From: Zetaproteobacteria bacterium CG1_02_55_237
Lineage (GTDB): Bacteria > Pseudomonadota > Zetaproteobacteria > Mariprofundales > Mariprofundaceae
Length of the DNA: 64,000 nucleotides
Reading direction: 5' to 3'
Assembly: GCA_001871195.1 (NCBI GenBank)
Contig: MNXA01000042.1
Span: 1 to 64,000 of the forward strand
Shown here: piece by piece, positions 48,831 to 56,631 of the stretch
How the letters are laid out: every line of letters starts with the position of its first letter
How positions within the stretch are numbered: the stretch's first letter is position 1
The notes under the pieces: model-generated
Databases searched by the model: none
What the model was told of the DNA's origin: nothing
Seen by the model: only the letters and a program-made list of their open reading frames with translations
Program-made: the position numbers and the translations under genes

Positions 48831-50191
48831 TGTTTCAACGCCTGAGTGAGAAGCTCGGCGGTATCGCCGAGCGCCTCAGGGGTGCGGCACGCGTCTCTGA
48901 GGCTGATCTGGATGCCACGCTGCGTGAGATGCGGCTGGCCCTGCTGGAGGCCGATGTAGCGCTTCCCGTGGCGCGTCATCTGATGGCCGAGGCACGGCAG
49001 CGTGCCATGGGTGCTGAGGTGGCCAAGAGTCTGAATCCGGGACAGGTCATCGTTAAAATCCTGCATGATGTGCTGGCCGATGTGCTGGGCGGTCAGCGGC
49101 GCGATCTGGATATCTCACGCATTCCATCGGTGATTCTGTTGTGTGGTTTACAGGGCGCAGGTAAAACAACCACGGCCGGTAAGCTGGCAAAGCTTCTTGC
49201 CGGGCAGGGGCGCAAGGTTGCGCTGACCAGTGTCGATGCGACACGCCCTGCGGCGCGTGAGCAGTTGCAGGTGCTGGCTGGTCAGGTGGATGTCCCCTAT
49301 GTGCAGGGCGAGGGAACTACAGCGGCTGCCATGGCGCTTTCTGCCCTGAATCGGGCACGCAGCGAGGGTCATCATGTGCTGATTCTCGATACCGCCGGCC
49401 GACAGGTGGTGGATGATGGTCTGATGGCCGAAATCCGCGAGGTGGCGGAAAAGATTCAGGCATCCGAGCGTCTCTTGGTGCTCGATTCGATGACCGGACA
49501 GACAGCTCTGACCATCGCCGAGCAGTTCCATGCTGCGGTGGATATGTCCGGCTGCATTCTTACCAAAACGGATGCCGATGTGCGCGGCGGTGCGGCCCTA
49601 TCGGTGGCGCATATTACCGGTGTGCCGATCCGTTTTGTCGGTACGGGCGAGAAGATTGATGCCTTCGAGACCTTTGATCCGCAGCGTTTTGCAGGGCGGA
49701 TTCTCGGGCAGGGCGATGTTGTCGGGCTGGTTGAGAAGGTTCAGGCCCATGTTGACCAGGAGCAGGCCGAGAGACTGGCCGGCAAGGTCAGGAAGGGCTC
49801 CTTCGATCTGATGGATTTTGCCGATCAGCTTGGCCAGATGCAGAAGATGGGTGGCATGGGCAGTATGCTAAAGATGCTTCCCGGGGTGAAGTTGCCGCAG
49901 GAAGCCTTGGCGCAGATGGATGACAAGCCGGTGAAACGCATGCAGGCCATGGTGTATTCGATGACGCCGAGGGAGCGGCTTTATCCGAAGCTGATCAATG
50001 GCAGCCGCAAGAAGCGTATTGCTGCCGGTTCGGGCACCAGTATTCAGGAACTGAATCAGATGCTCAAACAGTTTGCCCAGATGCAGAAGATGATGAAGAG
50101 AATGAAGGGTGATAAGGGCAAGCGCATGATGGCCCAGATGGCCGGCAAGTTCGGTGGTTTCGGCGGCATGGGTGGTATGTCTAAGATGTAA
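48830..50191 (+). CDS. ffh: Signal recognition particle protein Ffh
   Basis: The GTPase that binds signal sequences on nascent membrane proteins together with 4.5S RNA. It has an N domain with LSEKLGGIAERLRG, a G domain with LLCGLQGAGKTTTAGKLAKL near residue 104, DATRPAAREQL, LILDTAGRQ and TKTDADVRGGAALS, and a methionine-rich M domain (MQKMMKRMKGDKGKRMMAQM) ending in a Gly-Met tail. 453 residues is normal. Confidence 0.97.
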   Translation: MFQRLSEKLGGIAERLRGAARVSEADLDATLREMRLALLEADVALPVARHLMAEARQRAMGAEVAKSLNPGQVIVKILHDVLADVLGGQRRDLDISRIPSVILLCGLQGAGKTTTAGKLAKLLAGQGRKVALTSVDATRPAAREQLQVLAGQVDVPYVQGEGTTAAAMALSALNRARSEGHHVLILDTAGRQVVDDGLMAEIREVAEKIQASERLLVLDSMTGQTALTIAEQFHAAVDMSGCILTKTDADVRGGAALSVAHITGVPIRFVGTGEKIDAFETFDPQRFAGRILGQGDVVGLVEKVQAHVDQEQAERLAGKVRKGSFDLMDFADQLGQMQKMGGMGSMLKMLPGVKLPQEALAQMDDKPVKRMQAMVYSMTPRERLYPKLINGSRKKRIAAGSGTSIQELNQMLKQFAQMQKMMKRMKGDKGKRMMAQMAGKFGGFGGMGGMSKM

Positions 50192-50442
50192 AGTTGCTGG
50201 CGTTTGTAAAACGCCAGAGGTAAGGCTGATAGGGAATGGATTTCTTCTTTCTTGATCGGCCAAGAAAGAAGCAAAGAAGGCCGCCCACGGGTAGCTGTGA
50301 ATTCCCGGCCCGATCACTCGTCCAGCGGGCGCAAACCGGGAGTAAGGCCCCCTTTATTTACGCAAGACCCCACTGGCCAAGCGCCCGATCCGGCACAGCT
50401 ACAAGCGGGACCCGGAGTCAAAACATGATTGTGATTTTCGGG
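50192..50442 (+). repeat. Intergenic stretch with two inverted repeats, possible repeat element
   Basis: The 311 bases between ffh and rpsP hold no credible gene. CTGGCGTTT (50197-50205) pairs perfectly with AAACGCCAG (50209-50217) but has no T run. TTCTTTCTTG (50245-50254) pairs with CAAGAAAGAA (50261-50270), followed by GCAAAGAAGGCCGCC. That second block resembles short intergenic repeats scattered in several proteobacterial genomes. I recognise the pattern by eye only; its copy number in this genome is not visible here. The reading frame crossing it is not protein-like. Confidence 0.5.
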
Positions 50443-50470
50443 GTGACATTTTATACAGACGCGATATAGT
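50443..50470 (+). promoter_or_regulatory. Promoter of rpsP-rimM-trmD
   Basis: GTGACA (50443-50448), a 16-base spacer, and TATAGT (50465-50470), about 33 bases before rpsP. The match to sigma-70 boxes is good, and the position is right for the ribosomal protein operon. Confidence 0.6.
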
Positions 50471-50502
50471 GCGCGACCTGATTTTCCGGAGGTATTGATT
50501 TT

Positions 50503-51015
50503 ATGGCAACAATGATTCGCCTGCAGCGCGGTGGCCGCAAGAAGCGTCCGTTTTACTCCATCGTTGTGATGGACAAACGTGATCGCCGTGACGGTGCATT
50601 CATCGAGAAGCTCGGCTACTACGATCCGTGCACGACGCCTGATGTGCTCGAACTCAATCTGGAGCGCGTCAATGCGTGGAAGGCGGAGGGCGCTGAGGTG
50701 TCCGGTCGCGTTGCCAGCCTGATTCGTCTGGCTGAGAACCCTGAGCTGGCCGCCAAGGCATCTGCCAAGGCAGAAGCAGCTGTCGCAGCCAAGAAGGCAG
50801 CCGCAGAGGCCAAGATCAAGGCTGAAGCTGAAGCTGCTGCCAAGGCCAAGGCTGATGCCGAAGCTGAGGCCAAGGCTGCCGAGAAGGCCGCTGCCAAGGC
50901 TGCTGCCGACGAAGCCGCTGCTGAAGCTGCTGCCGCAGAGCCAGCTGTTGAGGCCGCTGCTGAACCAGCTGCAGAGGCTGAAGAAGCTGTCGCTGAGGAC
51001 AAAAAAGACGTCTGA
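50503..51015 (+). CDS. rpsP: 30S ribosomal protein S16 with long alanine-rich extension
   Basis: Residues 1-85 are a normal S16 (MATMIRLQRGGRKKRPFYSI, then GAFIEKLGYYDP and ASLIRLAENPE). The usual protein ends near here, at 80-90 residues. This one continues for about 85 more, almost only Ala, Glu and Lys, turning to Ala/Glu/Pro near the end. The extension should form a long charged helix and then a flexible acidic end. CCGGAGG lies before the ATG. Its last part overlaps the possible start of rimM. Confidence 0.95.
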   Translation: MATMIRLQRGGRKKRPFYSIVVMDKRDRRDGAFIEKLGYYDPCTTPDVLELNLERVNAWKAEGAEVSGRVASLIRLAENPELAAKASAKAEAAVAAKKAAAEAKIKAEAEAAAKAKADAEAEAKAAEKAAAKAAADEAAAEAAAAEPAVEAAAEPAAEAEEAVAEDKKDV

Positions 51016-51550
51016 GCACCTGCTTGAGGTCGGGGCGGTTCATAAGCCTCATGGCCTGAAGGGAGCCCTGACTATTTATTCATATACCCGGCCTGCCATC
51101 GGCATCGCCGGGTATTCTTTTTGGTGGCTGGGAAGTACGGCCGCAAACGCCACCCGCCATTCAGTGCAACGCTGCTGGCAGCATGGCAGGCGCATTCTCG
51201 CCGAACTGCAGGATATATCCGACGTCAATGCAGCAGAACGCCTGGCTGGCATGAAGGTCTGGGTTCCTGTGGAAGAAGTCGACGTCGACGATGACGAATA
51301 CCTGTGGCAGGACCTGATCGGTTGTGAGGTCTATCAGGCTGATGGCGGTCTGTTGGGTTCGGTAACAGCGCTGGAGGAATACGGCGCTCAGGATATTCTG
51401 ACCGTACAATCGCCTGCTGATGCAGCACAGCCGGGCGAGTGGATGTTGCCCTTTATCGAAGAGGTGGTTGCCGATGTGGATATCGATGCAAAACGCATCA
51501 CGGTAAACCTGCCTGAAGGGATGGATGCTTGTTTTACGCCCAGATTCTGA
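50948..51550 (+). CDS. rimM: 16S rRNA processing protein RimM (start uncertain)
   Basis: RimM helps mature the 3' domain of 16S rRNA. The conserved N-terminus LLEVGAVHKPHGLKGAL begins at 51020, the linker has AAERLAGMKVWVPVEE, and the PRC-barrel part has DLIGCEVYQADGGLLGSV and MLPFIEEVVADVD. No ATG, GTG or TTG lies between the rpsP stop region and this conserved start. The nearest ordinary codon in frame is TTG 50948, inside rpsP, which would add 24 atypical residues. CTG 51020 or ACG 51008 would fit the family better. Overlap with rpsP is 68 bases if TTG is used. The function call is solid; the start is not. Confidence 0.85.
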   Translation: MRPLLNQLQRLKKLSLRTKKTSEHLLEVGAVHKPHGLKGALTIYSYTRPAIGIAGYSFWWLGSTAANATRHSVQRCWQHGRRILAELQDISDVNAAERLAGMKVWVPVEEVDVDDDEYLWQDLIGCEVYQADGGLLGSVTALEEYGAQDILTVQSPADAAQPGEWMLPFIEEVVADVDIDAKRITVNLPEGMDACFTPRF

Positions 51551-52197
51551 CCCTTTTTCCTGAGTTTTTTGCTTCGCCGTTAGCCTGCTCGATTCCCAAA
51601 AGGGCGATTGAGGCCGAACTGGCCAGGGTGGATTGCATCCAGATTCGCGATTTTGCTACCGATAAGCATCGCAGCGTTGATGATTCGCCCTATGGCGGCG
51701 GGCCGGGCATGCTGATGAAGCCCGAACCGTTGGTGGCGGCAATTCGCGATGCCAGAAGGCGACGCCCGGAAACCCGGGTGGTGATGCTCACTCCGTCCGG
51801 TGTGCCATTCACCCAGGACAAGGCGCTGGAGTATGCCCGCATGTCTGATGTCACCCTGCTCTGCGGCCGTTATGAGGGCTTCGACGAGCGCATTGTTGAT
51901 TATGTCGATGAGCAGCTGTCGCTGGGTGATTATGTGCTCTCCGGCGGCGAGCCTGCAGCCTTGTGTGTACTTGATGCAGTGATTCGCCTCTTGCCCGGTG
52001 TGCTTGGCTCTGCCGAGTCAGCTGTGCTCGATTCATTCAGCGAGGAAGGCATCCTCGATTGGCCGCATTACACTCGTCCTGAGGAATTTGAAGGTAAGCG
52101 CGTACCTGATGTGTTGCTCTCCGGGAACCATGCGGAGATTGAGAAATGGCGGAAGGAACAATCACGGCTGCGCTCCAAGCGCAGAAGCTCATCCTGA
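51529..52197 (+). CDS. trmD: tRNA (guanine-37-N1)-methyltransferase
   Basis: It methylates G37 next to the anticodon to prevent frameshifting. The SPOUT fold appears as ILTLFPEFFASPL, VDDSPYGGGPGMLMKPEPL, LLCGRYEGFDERIVDYVDEQ, and the knot loop SLGDYVLSGGEPAAL, ending with GNHAEIEKWR. At 222 residues it is shorter than E. coli TrmD (255), missing part of the C-terminal domain. The start is TTG 51529, which overlaps rimM by 22 bases and gives the family N-terminus. The usual next gene, rplS, is absent here. Confidence 0.93.
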   Translation: MFYAQILTLFPEFFASPLACSIPKRAIEAELARVDCIQIRDFATDKHRSVDDSPYGGGPGMLMKPEPLVAAIRDARRRRPETRVVMLTPSGVPFTQDKALEYARMSDVTLLCGRYEGFDERIVDYVDEQLSLGDYVLSGGEPAALCVLDAVIRLLPGVLGSAESAVLDSFSEEGILDWPHYTRPEEFEGKRVPDVLLSGNHAEIEKWRKEQSRLRSKRRSSS

Positions 52198-52227
52198 GCT
52201 GGCGTGTGCTGCCATATAATGGATAAA

Positions 52228-52251
52228 AAACGGGGCCTGATGGCCCCGTTT
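52228..52251 (-). terminator. Terminator shared by trmD and the convergent acidic-protein gene
   Basis: AAACGGGGCC (52228-52237) pairs with GGCCCCGTTT (52242-52251) around a TGAT loop. Read on the minus strand, the stem is followed by a run of six T (52225-52230 complement), so it is strongest for the leftward gene. It may also end trmD, as only TTT follows on the plus strand. Confidence 0.85.
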
Positions 52252-52277
52252 GCATTGCTGTTGCGCTGTCGAAAGGC

Positions 52278-52583
52278 TTAATCGGCTGGTGGCGTGTCCA
52301 CTATCGCTTCATCTTCCGGAGCAGCTTCATCACTTCCCTGTTCATCTTCGGGTAAGACATTTTCATCACTTCCCTGCTCATCTTCGGGTAAGGCGTTTTC
52401 ATCGCCGCTTCCGATGGCTTCGGAATATTCCGATGGTTCAGTGTCGCATGGGTTATTCTCATCAGCGTACTGCCCGTTATCGCAAGGGCTTGCCATCTCG
52501 CCTTCATTTGCCATGAGTATGGCGGGTGCCAGCATAAGGCTAATTATTGATGCAGCCAGCAGTGTTTTCAGTTTTATTGCCAT
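52278..52583 (-). CDS. Small secreted acidic protein with internal repeat
   Basis: A 101-residue protein with a clear signal peptide (KLKTLLAASIISLMLAP, cut near residue 25, after MANA-like MAN/E). The mature part has two cysteines (CDNGQYADENNPCD) that could form one disulfide. It is otherwise very acidic, with a 12-residue unit ENxLPEDEQGSD present twice. AGGAGA lies before the ATG. No family was recognised. It resembles calcium- or metal-binding acidic exported proteins only in composition. It follows the gene at 52595 by 11 bases on the same strand. Confidence 0.75.
   Translation of the reverse strand: MAIKLKTLLAASIISLMLAPAILMANEGEMASPCDNGQYADENNPCDTEPSEYSEAIGSGDENALPEDEQGSDENVLPEDEQGSDEAAPEDEAIVDTPPAD
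52331..52402 (-). repeat. 36-base direct repeat, two copies
   Basis: Copies at 52331-52366 and 52367-52402 differ at about three bases and encode the 12-residue acidic unit of the exported protein. Their head-to-tail order and high identity suggest a recent in-frame duplication. Confidence 0.9.
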
Positions 52584-52594
52584 AGATCTCCTGT

Positions 52595-52777
52595 CTACCA
52601 GTCATTCACATCATCAGAGCTGTCATAGTCATCGACATGGCTGATCCAGTCATCGATAAAATCATCATCGGGTTCCAGATTGCGTTGTAAATCAATGGCT
52701 CCCGTCGCGCCGGAATCTTCATCCTCATCATCCAATTCATTGCCGACAGAAACTTCCTGCATCTGAGGTTTTCCCAT
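52595..52777 (-). CDS. Hypothetical small acidic protein
   Basis: 60 residues starting MGKPQMQEVSVGNELDDEDE and ending in an Asp/Trp-rich tail, FIDDWISHVDDYDSSDD. AAGGAG lies seven bases before ATG 52777; the frame is open further upstream to 52864, but that part lacks a ribosome site. No family was recognised. It forms a pair with the exported acidic gene just downstream and is divergent from the LysR regulator gene. Confidence 0.6.
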   Translation of the reverse strand: MGKPQMQEVSVGNELDDEDEDSGATGAIDLQRNLEPDDDFIDDWISHVDDYDSSDDVNDW

Positions 52778-52890
52778 AAAACTCTCCTTCAACAAGTCGT
52801 GTTTGTGTTCCTTACCTCGGCAATGTGTGGACAGGGGGGTAGGGAGTAAAGCAAAATAATTCATTCAGCCTGTTCGAATATGGAGAACAC

Positions 52891-53742
52891 ATGAATATTG
52901 ATCTTCTGCGTACGTTTCTGGCGGTTGCGGAACATGAAAGCCTGCGGCGTGCAGCCGATTATATGCATCTCACGCCTTCGGCAGTGTCGGCCAGAATCAG
53001 GCAGCTTGAACGATCACTGAACACCCGTTTGTTCGAACGCAGCAAGTCAGGTGTTCAGCTAACCCCGGCAGGTCTTAAGCTGGCCAGTCGCTCCCGCAAT
53101 CTGCTCCGCGAGTGGCAGGATATCCGGCAGGAGGTTGGGCAGGGCAGCAGCGACTCGATTCTCGTCCGCCTGGGCGCTCCGGGGGCCTTGTGGCAGGCAA
53201 GACTGCTGGCAGCAACAGCGGATTTTTGCCGCAGCAGGCCGAATATGCATTTCGTCCTCAAGACCGGGGGCCGCCGTGAACTGGCGACCATGTTGATTGG
53301 TGATGAGCTGGATTGTGTGGTCCTGCCTGAGCAGCTGGCATATCCCGGTTTTGAAAGCCGGAGGGTTGCTGTGTTGCGCCTGATCCCCGTTGCCACGCCC
53401 GATATTCCAGCCGATGAGGCAGTGCGCTTCAGTCATTTTGTCGAGGTGGATTGGGGGGACTCCTTTCGCGACCGTCTTGAACAGGTGGGCGTGTTGCTGC
53501 CGGTCGCTGCCGTGCAGATCAATGTGGCATGGCTTGGCCTTGACTGGTTGCTGCGCACCGGCGGTACGGCATGGCTGCCGCAGCACTTGGTGCGCGCGCA
53601 TATTGAAGCCGGACGTCTTGTCCGCATTCCGGGTCCGGAGACGGTAAATCTGGATGTCTATGCGGCTTTTAATCAGGAACATATCGGAGCAGAGGCGATG
53701 GTTCGCGCTTTGCGCGATTCGATGGCCGAGGTTGAAGGGTAG
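52891..53742 (+). CDS. LysR family transcriptional regulator
   Basis: The winged helix-turn-helix is at residues 1-60: IDLLRTFLAVAEHESLRRAA, then HLTPSAVSARIRQLERSL and LFERSKSGVQLTPAG. The effector-binding domain follows from about 90 to 270. It is 283 residues, similar to HdfR-type members. It is transcribed away from the two small acidic-protein genes with a 113-base gap, so these could be its target, which is the usual arrangement for LysR proteins. GGAGAAC precedes the ATG. The effector is unknown. Confidence 0.92.
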   Translation: MNIDLLRTFLAVAEHESLRRAADYMHLTPSAVSARIRQLERSLNTRLFERSKSGVQLTPAGLKLASRSRNLLREWQDIRQEVGQGSSDSILVRLGAPGALWQARLLAATADFCRSRPNMHFVLKTGGRRELATMLIGDELDCVVLPEQLAYPGFESRRVAVLRLIPVATPDIPADEAVRFSHFVEVDWGDSFRDRLEQVGVLLPVAAVQINVAWLGLDWLLRTGGTAWLPQHLVRAHIEAGRLVRIPGPETVNLDVYAAFNQEHIGAEAMVRALRDSMAEVEG

Positions 53743-53827
53743 GCAACATTGCGGTGAGGCCCCGGCAACTGCATTATGCACATCCTGATGCCCGCATGGC
53801 ATGAGGAAATCGTTGGCAGGAGACATG

Positions 53828-55741
53828 ATGGCTGAGTGGAAGGTTGAGGATGCCGCGGAACTTTATCAGGTGCAGGGCTGGGGCAGCAGTTTTTTCGGGG
53901 TGAACGAAGAAGGCCATATGGTGGCCATTCCTGACGGGAAACATCCTGTTGATCTGAAAAAGCTCTACGACGAATTGACCACGCGCGATTTGTATGCGCC
54001 GCTTCTGCTGCGTTTCTCCGATATCCTCAGGGAGCGTATGGCGCAGATCCATGAGCGCTTCACGATTGCCCGCGATGAGGCGGAATATCAGGGCCAATAC
54101 TTCGGCGTCTATCCCATCAAGGTGAATCAGCAGCGCCAGGTGGTCGAAGAGATTGTTGAATTCGGCAGCGCATTCAACTGGGGTCTGGAGGCCGGTTCCA
54201 AGCCCGAATTGCATGCCACCCTGGCCATGCTGGAAGACGTTGAGGGCCTGATCGTGTGCAACGGCTACAAGGATCGCGAATTTATCGAGCTGGCCATGAT
54301 TGGCCGCAAGATGGGTAAGCGCGTGTTCATTGTGGTCGAGAAGCCCAATGAACTGGATCTGATTCTGGAAGCCGCAAAGCGCTTTGAAGTTGAGCCGCTC
54401 ATCGGGCTGCGTTGCCGTCTGGCCGCGACCAGCAAGGGTCTGTGGGAAGATTCCGGCGGCGATAACTCGAAGTTCGGGCTCTCCGCTTCCGATCTGGTGG
54501 AGGTGATCGACAAGCTGAAAAGCGTGAATATGCTCGATTGCCTGCGTCTGCTGCACTTTCATATCGGTTCGCAGGTGCCGCAGATCAGGCGCATCAAGCA
54601 GGCCATGCAGGAGGCGGCGCGCTTCTATGTAGAGATGCGCAAGCTGGGTGCACCGATCGAGTTCATGGATGTGGGCGGCGGTCTGGGTGTCAATTACGAT
54701 GGTTCCGTTTCGGCCAATATTTCATCGGTGGATTATTCCCTGCAGGAGTATGCCAACGATATCGTCTGGACGATGAAAATGGTTTGCGATGACGAGGGAA
54801 TGCCGCATCCGAATATTATTTCCGAATCGGGCCGGGCACTGGTGGCGCACCATGCGGTGCTGCTGATTGATGTGCTCGGCGTATCGCAGCGCAGCAGCGG
54901 CCTGCCACTTGCGGAGCCATCTGCAGACGCGCCGATGCCCTTATACCAGCTATGGGAGACACTGCAGGATTTGCCTGAGGTCAATCCACGCGAAACCCTG
55001 CATGATGTGGTCTCGCACAGGGAGGATGTGAACAAGCTGTTTGCACTGGGACATTGCTCGCTGGCCGACCGTGCGCATGCGGATGCCCTTTACTGGCATA
55101 TGCTGGGCATCCTGATCGGCAAGCTGGATGAGGAGGAGCTCGATCAGCAGATTCCCGGCATCCGAACCCAGATGGCGGATCGCTACTTCTGCAATTTTTC
55201 CCTGTTCCAGTCGCTGCCCGACTCATGGGCGATTGATCAGGTATTTCCGGTGGTGCCGATTCACCGCTTGAATGAAGAACCATCACGGCAGGCCATTCTG
55301 GTTGATATCACCTGCGATTCGGACGGCAAGATTCAGCAGTTTCCGCTGGCAGGTCATGTGGCGCAAACCCTGCCCCTGCATCCGGTCAAAACGGGCGAGG
55401 AATATATTATCGGTATTTTCCTGACCGGTGCTTATCAGGAAATCCTCGGCGACCTGCATAATCTGTTCGGCGATACGCATGCGGTGCATGTACGCATGGA
55501 CGGTGACCACTATGAACTGGAGCAGGTGGTCGAGGGCGAATCGGTGGCCGAGGTGCTCGATTATGTGCAGTTCCACGAAACCGTGCTGCTTGATCGTATG
55601 CGCCGGCAGCTGGCGCATGCACGTAAGGAAGACCGCATCACGGCCAAGGAATCCACGGCCTTCCTCAACTACTACCGCGAGGGCCTGAAGGGCTATACCT
55701 ATCTGGAGGAGAACGCTCCGATGGGGCTGCTCAAGGAATAG
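53828..55741 (+). CDS. speA: Biosynthetic arginine decarboxylase
   Basis: It makes agmatine from arginine, the first step of one putrescine route, with PLP. The PLP lysine lies in YFGVYPIKVNQQRQVVEE near residue 97, followed by LLHFHIGSQVPQIRRIKQA, the GGGLGVNYDG phosphate loop near 285 and SESGRALVAHHAVL. Length is 637 residues, as for SpeA and unlike the inducible acid form. AGGAGA lies five bases before ATG 53828; ATG 53825 is less well placed. Confidence 0.96.
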   Translation: MAEWKVEDAAELYQVQGWGSSFFGVNEEGHMVAIPDGKHPVDLKKLYDELTTRDLYAPLLLRFSDILRERMAQIHERFTIARDEAEYQGQYFGVYPIKVNQQRQVVEEIVEFGSAFNWGLEAGSKPELHATLAMLEDVEGLIVCNGYKDREFIELAMIGRKMGKRVFIVVEKPNELDLILEAAKRFEVEPLIGLRCRLAATSKGLWEDSGGDNSKFGLSASDLVEVIDKLKSVNMLDCLRLLHFHIGSQVPQIRRIKQAMQEAARFYVEMRKLGAPIEFMDVGGGLGVNYDGSVSANISSVDYSLQEYANDIVWTMKMVCDDEGMPHPNIISESGRALVAHHAVLLIDVLGVSQRSSGLPLAEPSADAPMPLYQLWETLQDLPEVNPRETLHDVVSHREDVNKLFALGHCSLADRAHADALYWHMLGILIGKLDEEELDQQIPGIRTQMADRYFCNFSLFQSLPDSWAIDQVFPVVPIHRLNEEPSRQAILVDITCDSDGKIQQFPLAGHVAQTLPLHPVKTGEEYIIGIFLTGAYQEILGDLHNLFGDTHAVHVRMDGDHYELEQVVEGESVAEVLDYVQFHETVLLDRMRRQLAHARKEDRITAKESTAFLNYYREGLKGYTYLEENAPMGLLKE

Positions 55742-55757
55742 GGCCTGTTTCGCCGCT

Positions 55758-56615
55758 CTACTCAGGGACCAGCCAGTCGCTACGCGCAGTGCCGGCAGTG
55801 GGGCAGAGCACCTGTTTCAACCAGTTCAATGAGATGCGAATCGACTGTGCGGCATGCCAGGGCGGGTTGACGATGAGCATGCCCGAGCCTTGCATCTGCA
55901 TGGGCCTGTCGGTATCCCCGAAGGCCCCGTTGCCTTCGAGTTCGACACGCAGAATCTTGCGTATGCCCGATTTCTGCAATGCGCGAAACAGCTCGCGCTG
56001 CCTCCCGGCAGGCAAGAGCGGATACCAGATCAGGTAGACCCCGGCGCGAAAGTGCGGATAAGCGTCGGTGACAGCCTGTGCGATGCGGCGGTATTCATCC
56101 TTTTCCTCATACGACGGATCAATAAATACCAGGCCACGCTTTTCCTTTGGTGGCAACAGCGCGCGCAGGGCTTCATAGGCGTCGCGCTTGTGCAGGGCAA
56201 GACTGCGACTGCTCCTGAAGGACGAGCGCAGGGCATCGAATTCCTGCGGGTGCATCTCGCAGGCGGCAAGCCTGTCCTGATCGCGTTGCCAGTGGTGCAG
56301 CAGGGCGGTGGAGCCGGGGTAGGTGGTACATCTGTCGTCGTTATTCATGGAACGCACAGCCAGCAGCCAGCGGGCCACGCCCTCGGGCATGGGCTCATGC
56401 CGATGCGGCCAGATGCGGCCGATGCCGCTATCAAATTCCCGGTTCTTCAGTGCCTCTGCTGAATCCAGATCGCAGTTTCCGCGGCTGGCAAAGGCATCAA
56501 GCGCAAACATCGGCGCATCCTTCTGCTGCATGGCGGCGAGCACCTCGCCGAGCACGATATGCTTGAGCACATCGGCATGATTGCCGGCGTGGTAGCTGTG
56601 CTGATAACTCAGCAC
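55758..56615 (-). CDS. rlmJ: 23S rRNA (adenine2030-N6)-methyltransferase RlmJ
   Basis: The N-terminus LSYQHSYHAGNHADVLKHIV and the end block GMLIVNPPWHAAQSI with DWLVPE follow E. coli RlmJ closely, and YPGSTALLHHWQRDQD and GIRKILRVELEG are also shared. It has 285 residues. The SAM-binding segment, DTHAGAG in E. coli, reads DAFASRG here, and the catalytic DPPY is DPSY. The enzyme may still work, but key positions have changed. It converges on speA with 16 bases between the stops. Confidence 0.88.
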   Translation of the reverse strand: MLSYQHSYHAGNHADVLKHIVLGEVLAAMQQKDAPMFALDAFASRGNCDLDSAEALKNREFDSGIGRIWPHRHEPMPEGVARWLLAVRSMNNDDRCTTYPGSTALLHHWQRDQDRLAACEMHPQEFDALRSSFRSSRSLALHKRDAYEALRALLPPKEKRGLVFIDPSYEEKDEYRRIAQAVTDAYPHFRAGVYLIWYPLLPAGRQRELFRALQKSGIRKILRVELEGNGAFGDTDRPMQMQGSGMLIVNPPWHAAQSIRISLNWLKQVLCPTAGTARSDWLVPE

Positions 56616-56631
56616 GGCAAAGGGTTCTGCA

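Noticed and set aside
50236-50469. 77-codon plus-strand frame between ffh and rpsP
   Set aside because: It starts across an inverted repeat, has a low-complexity Phe/Lys/Arg start, no ribosome site, and runs over the rpsP promoter.
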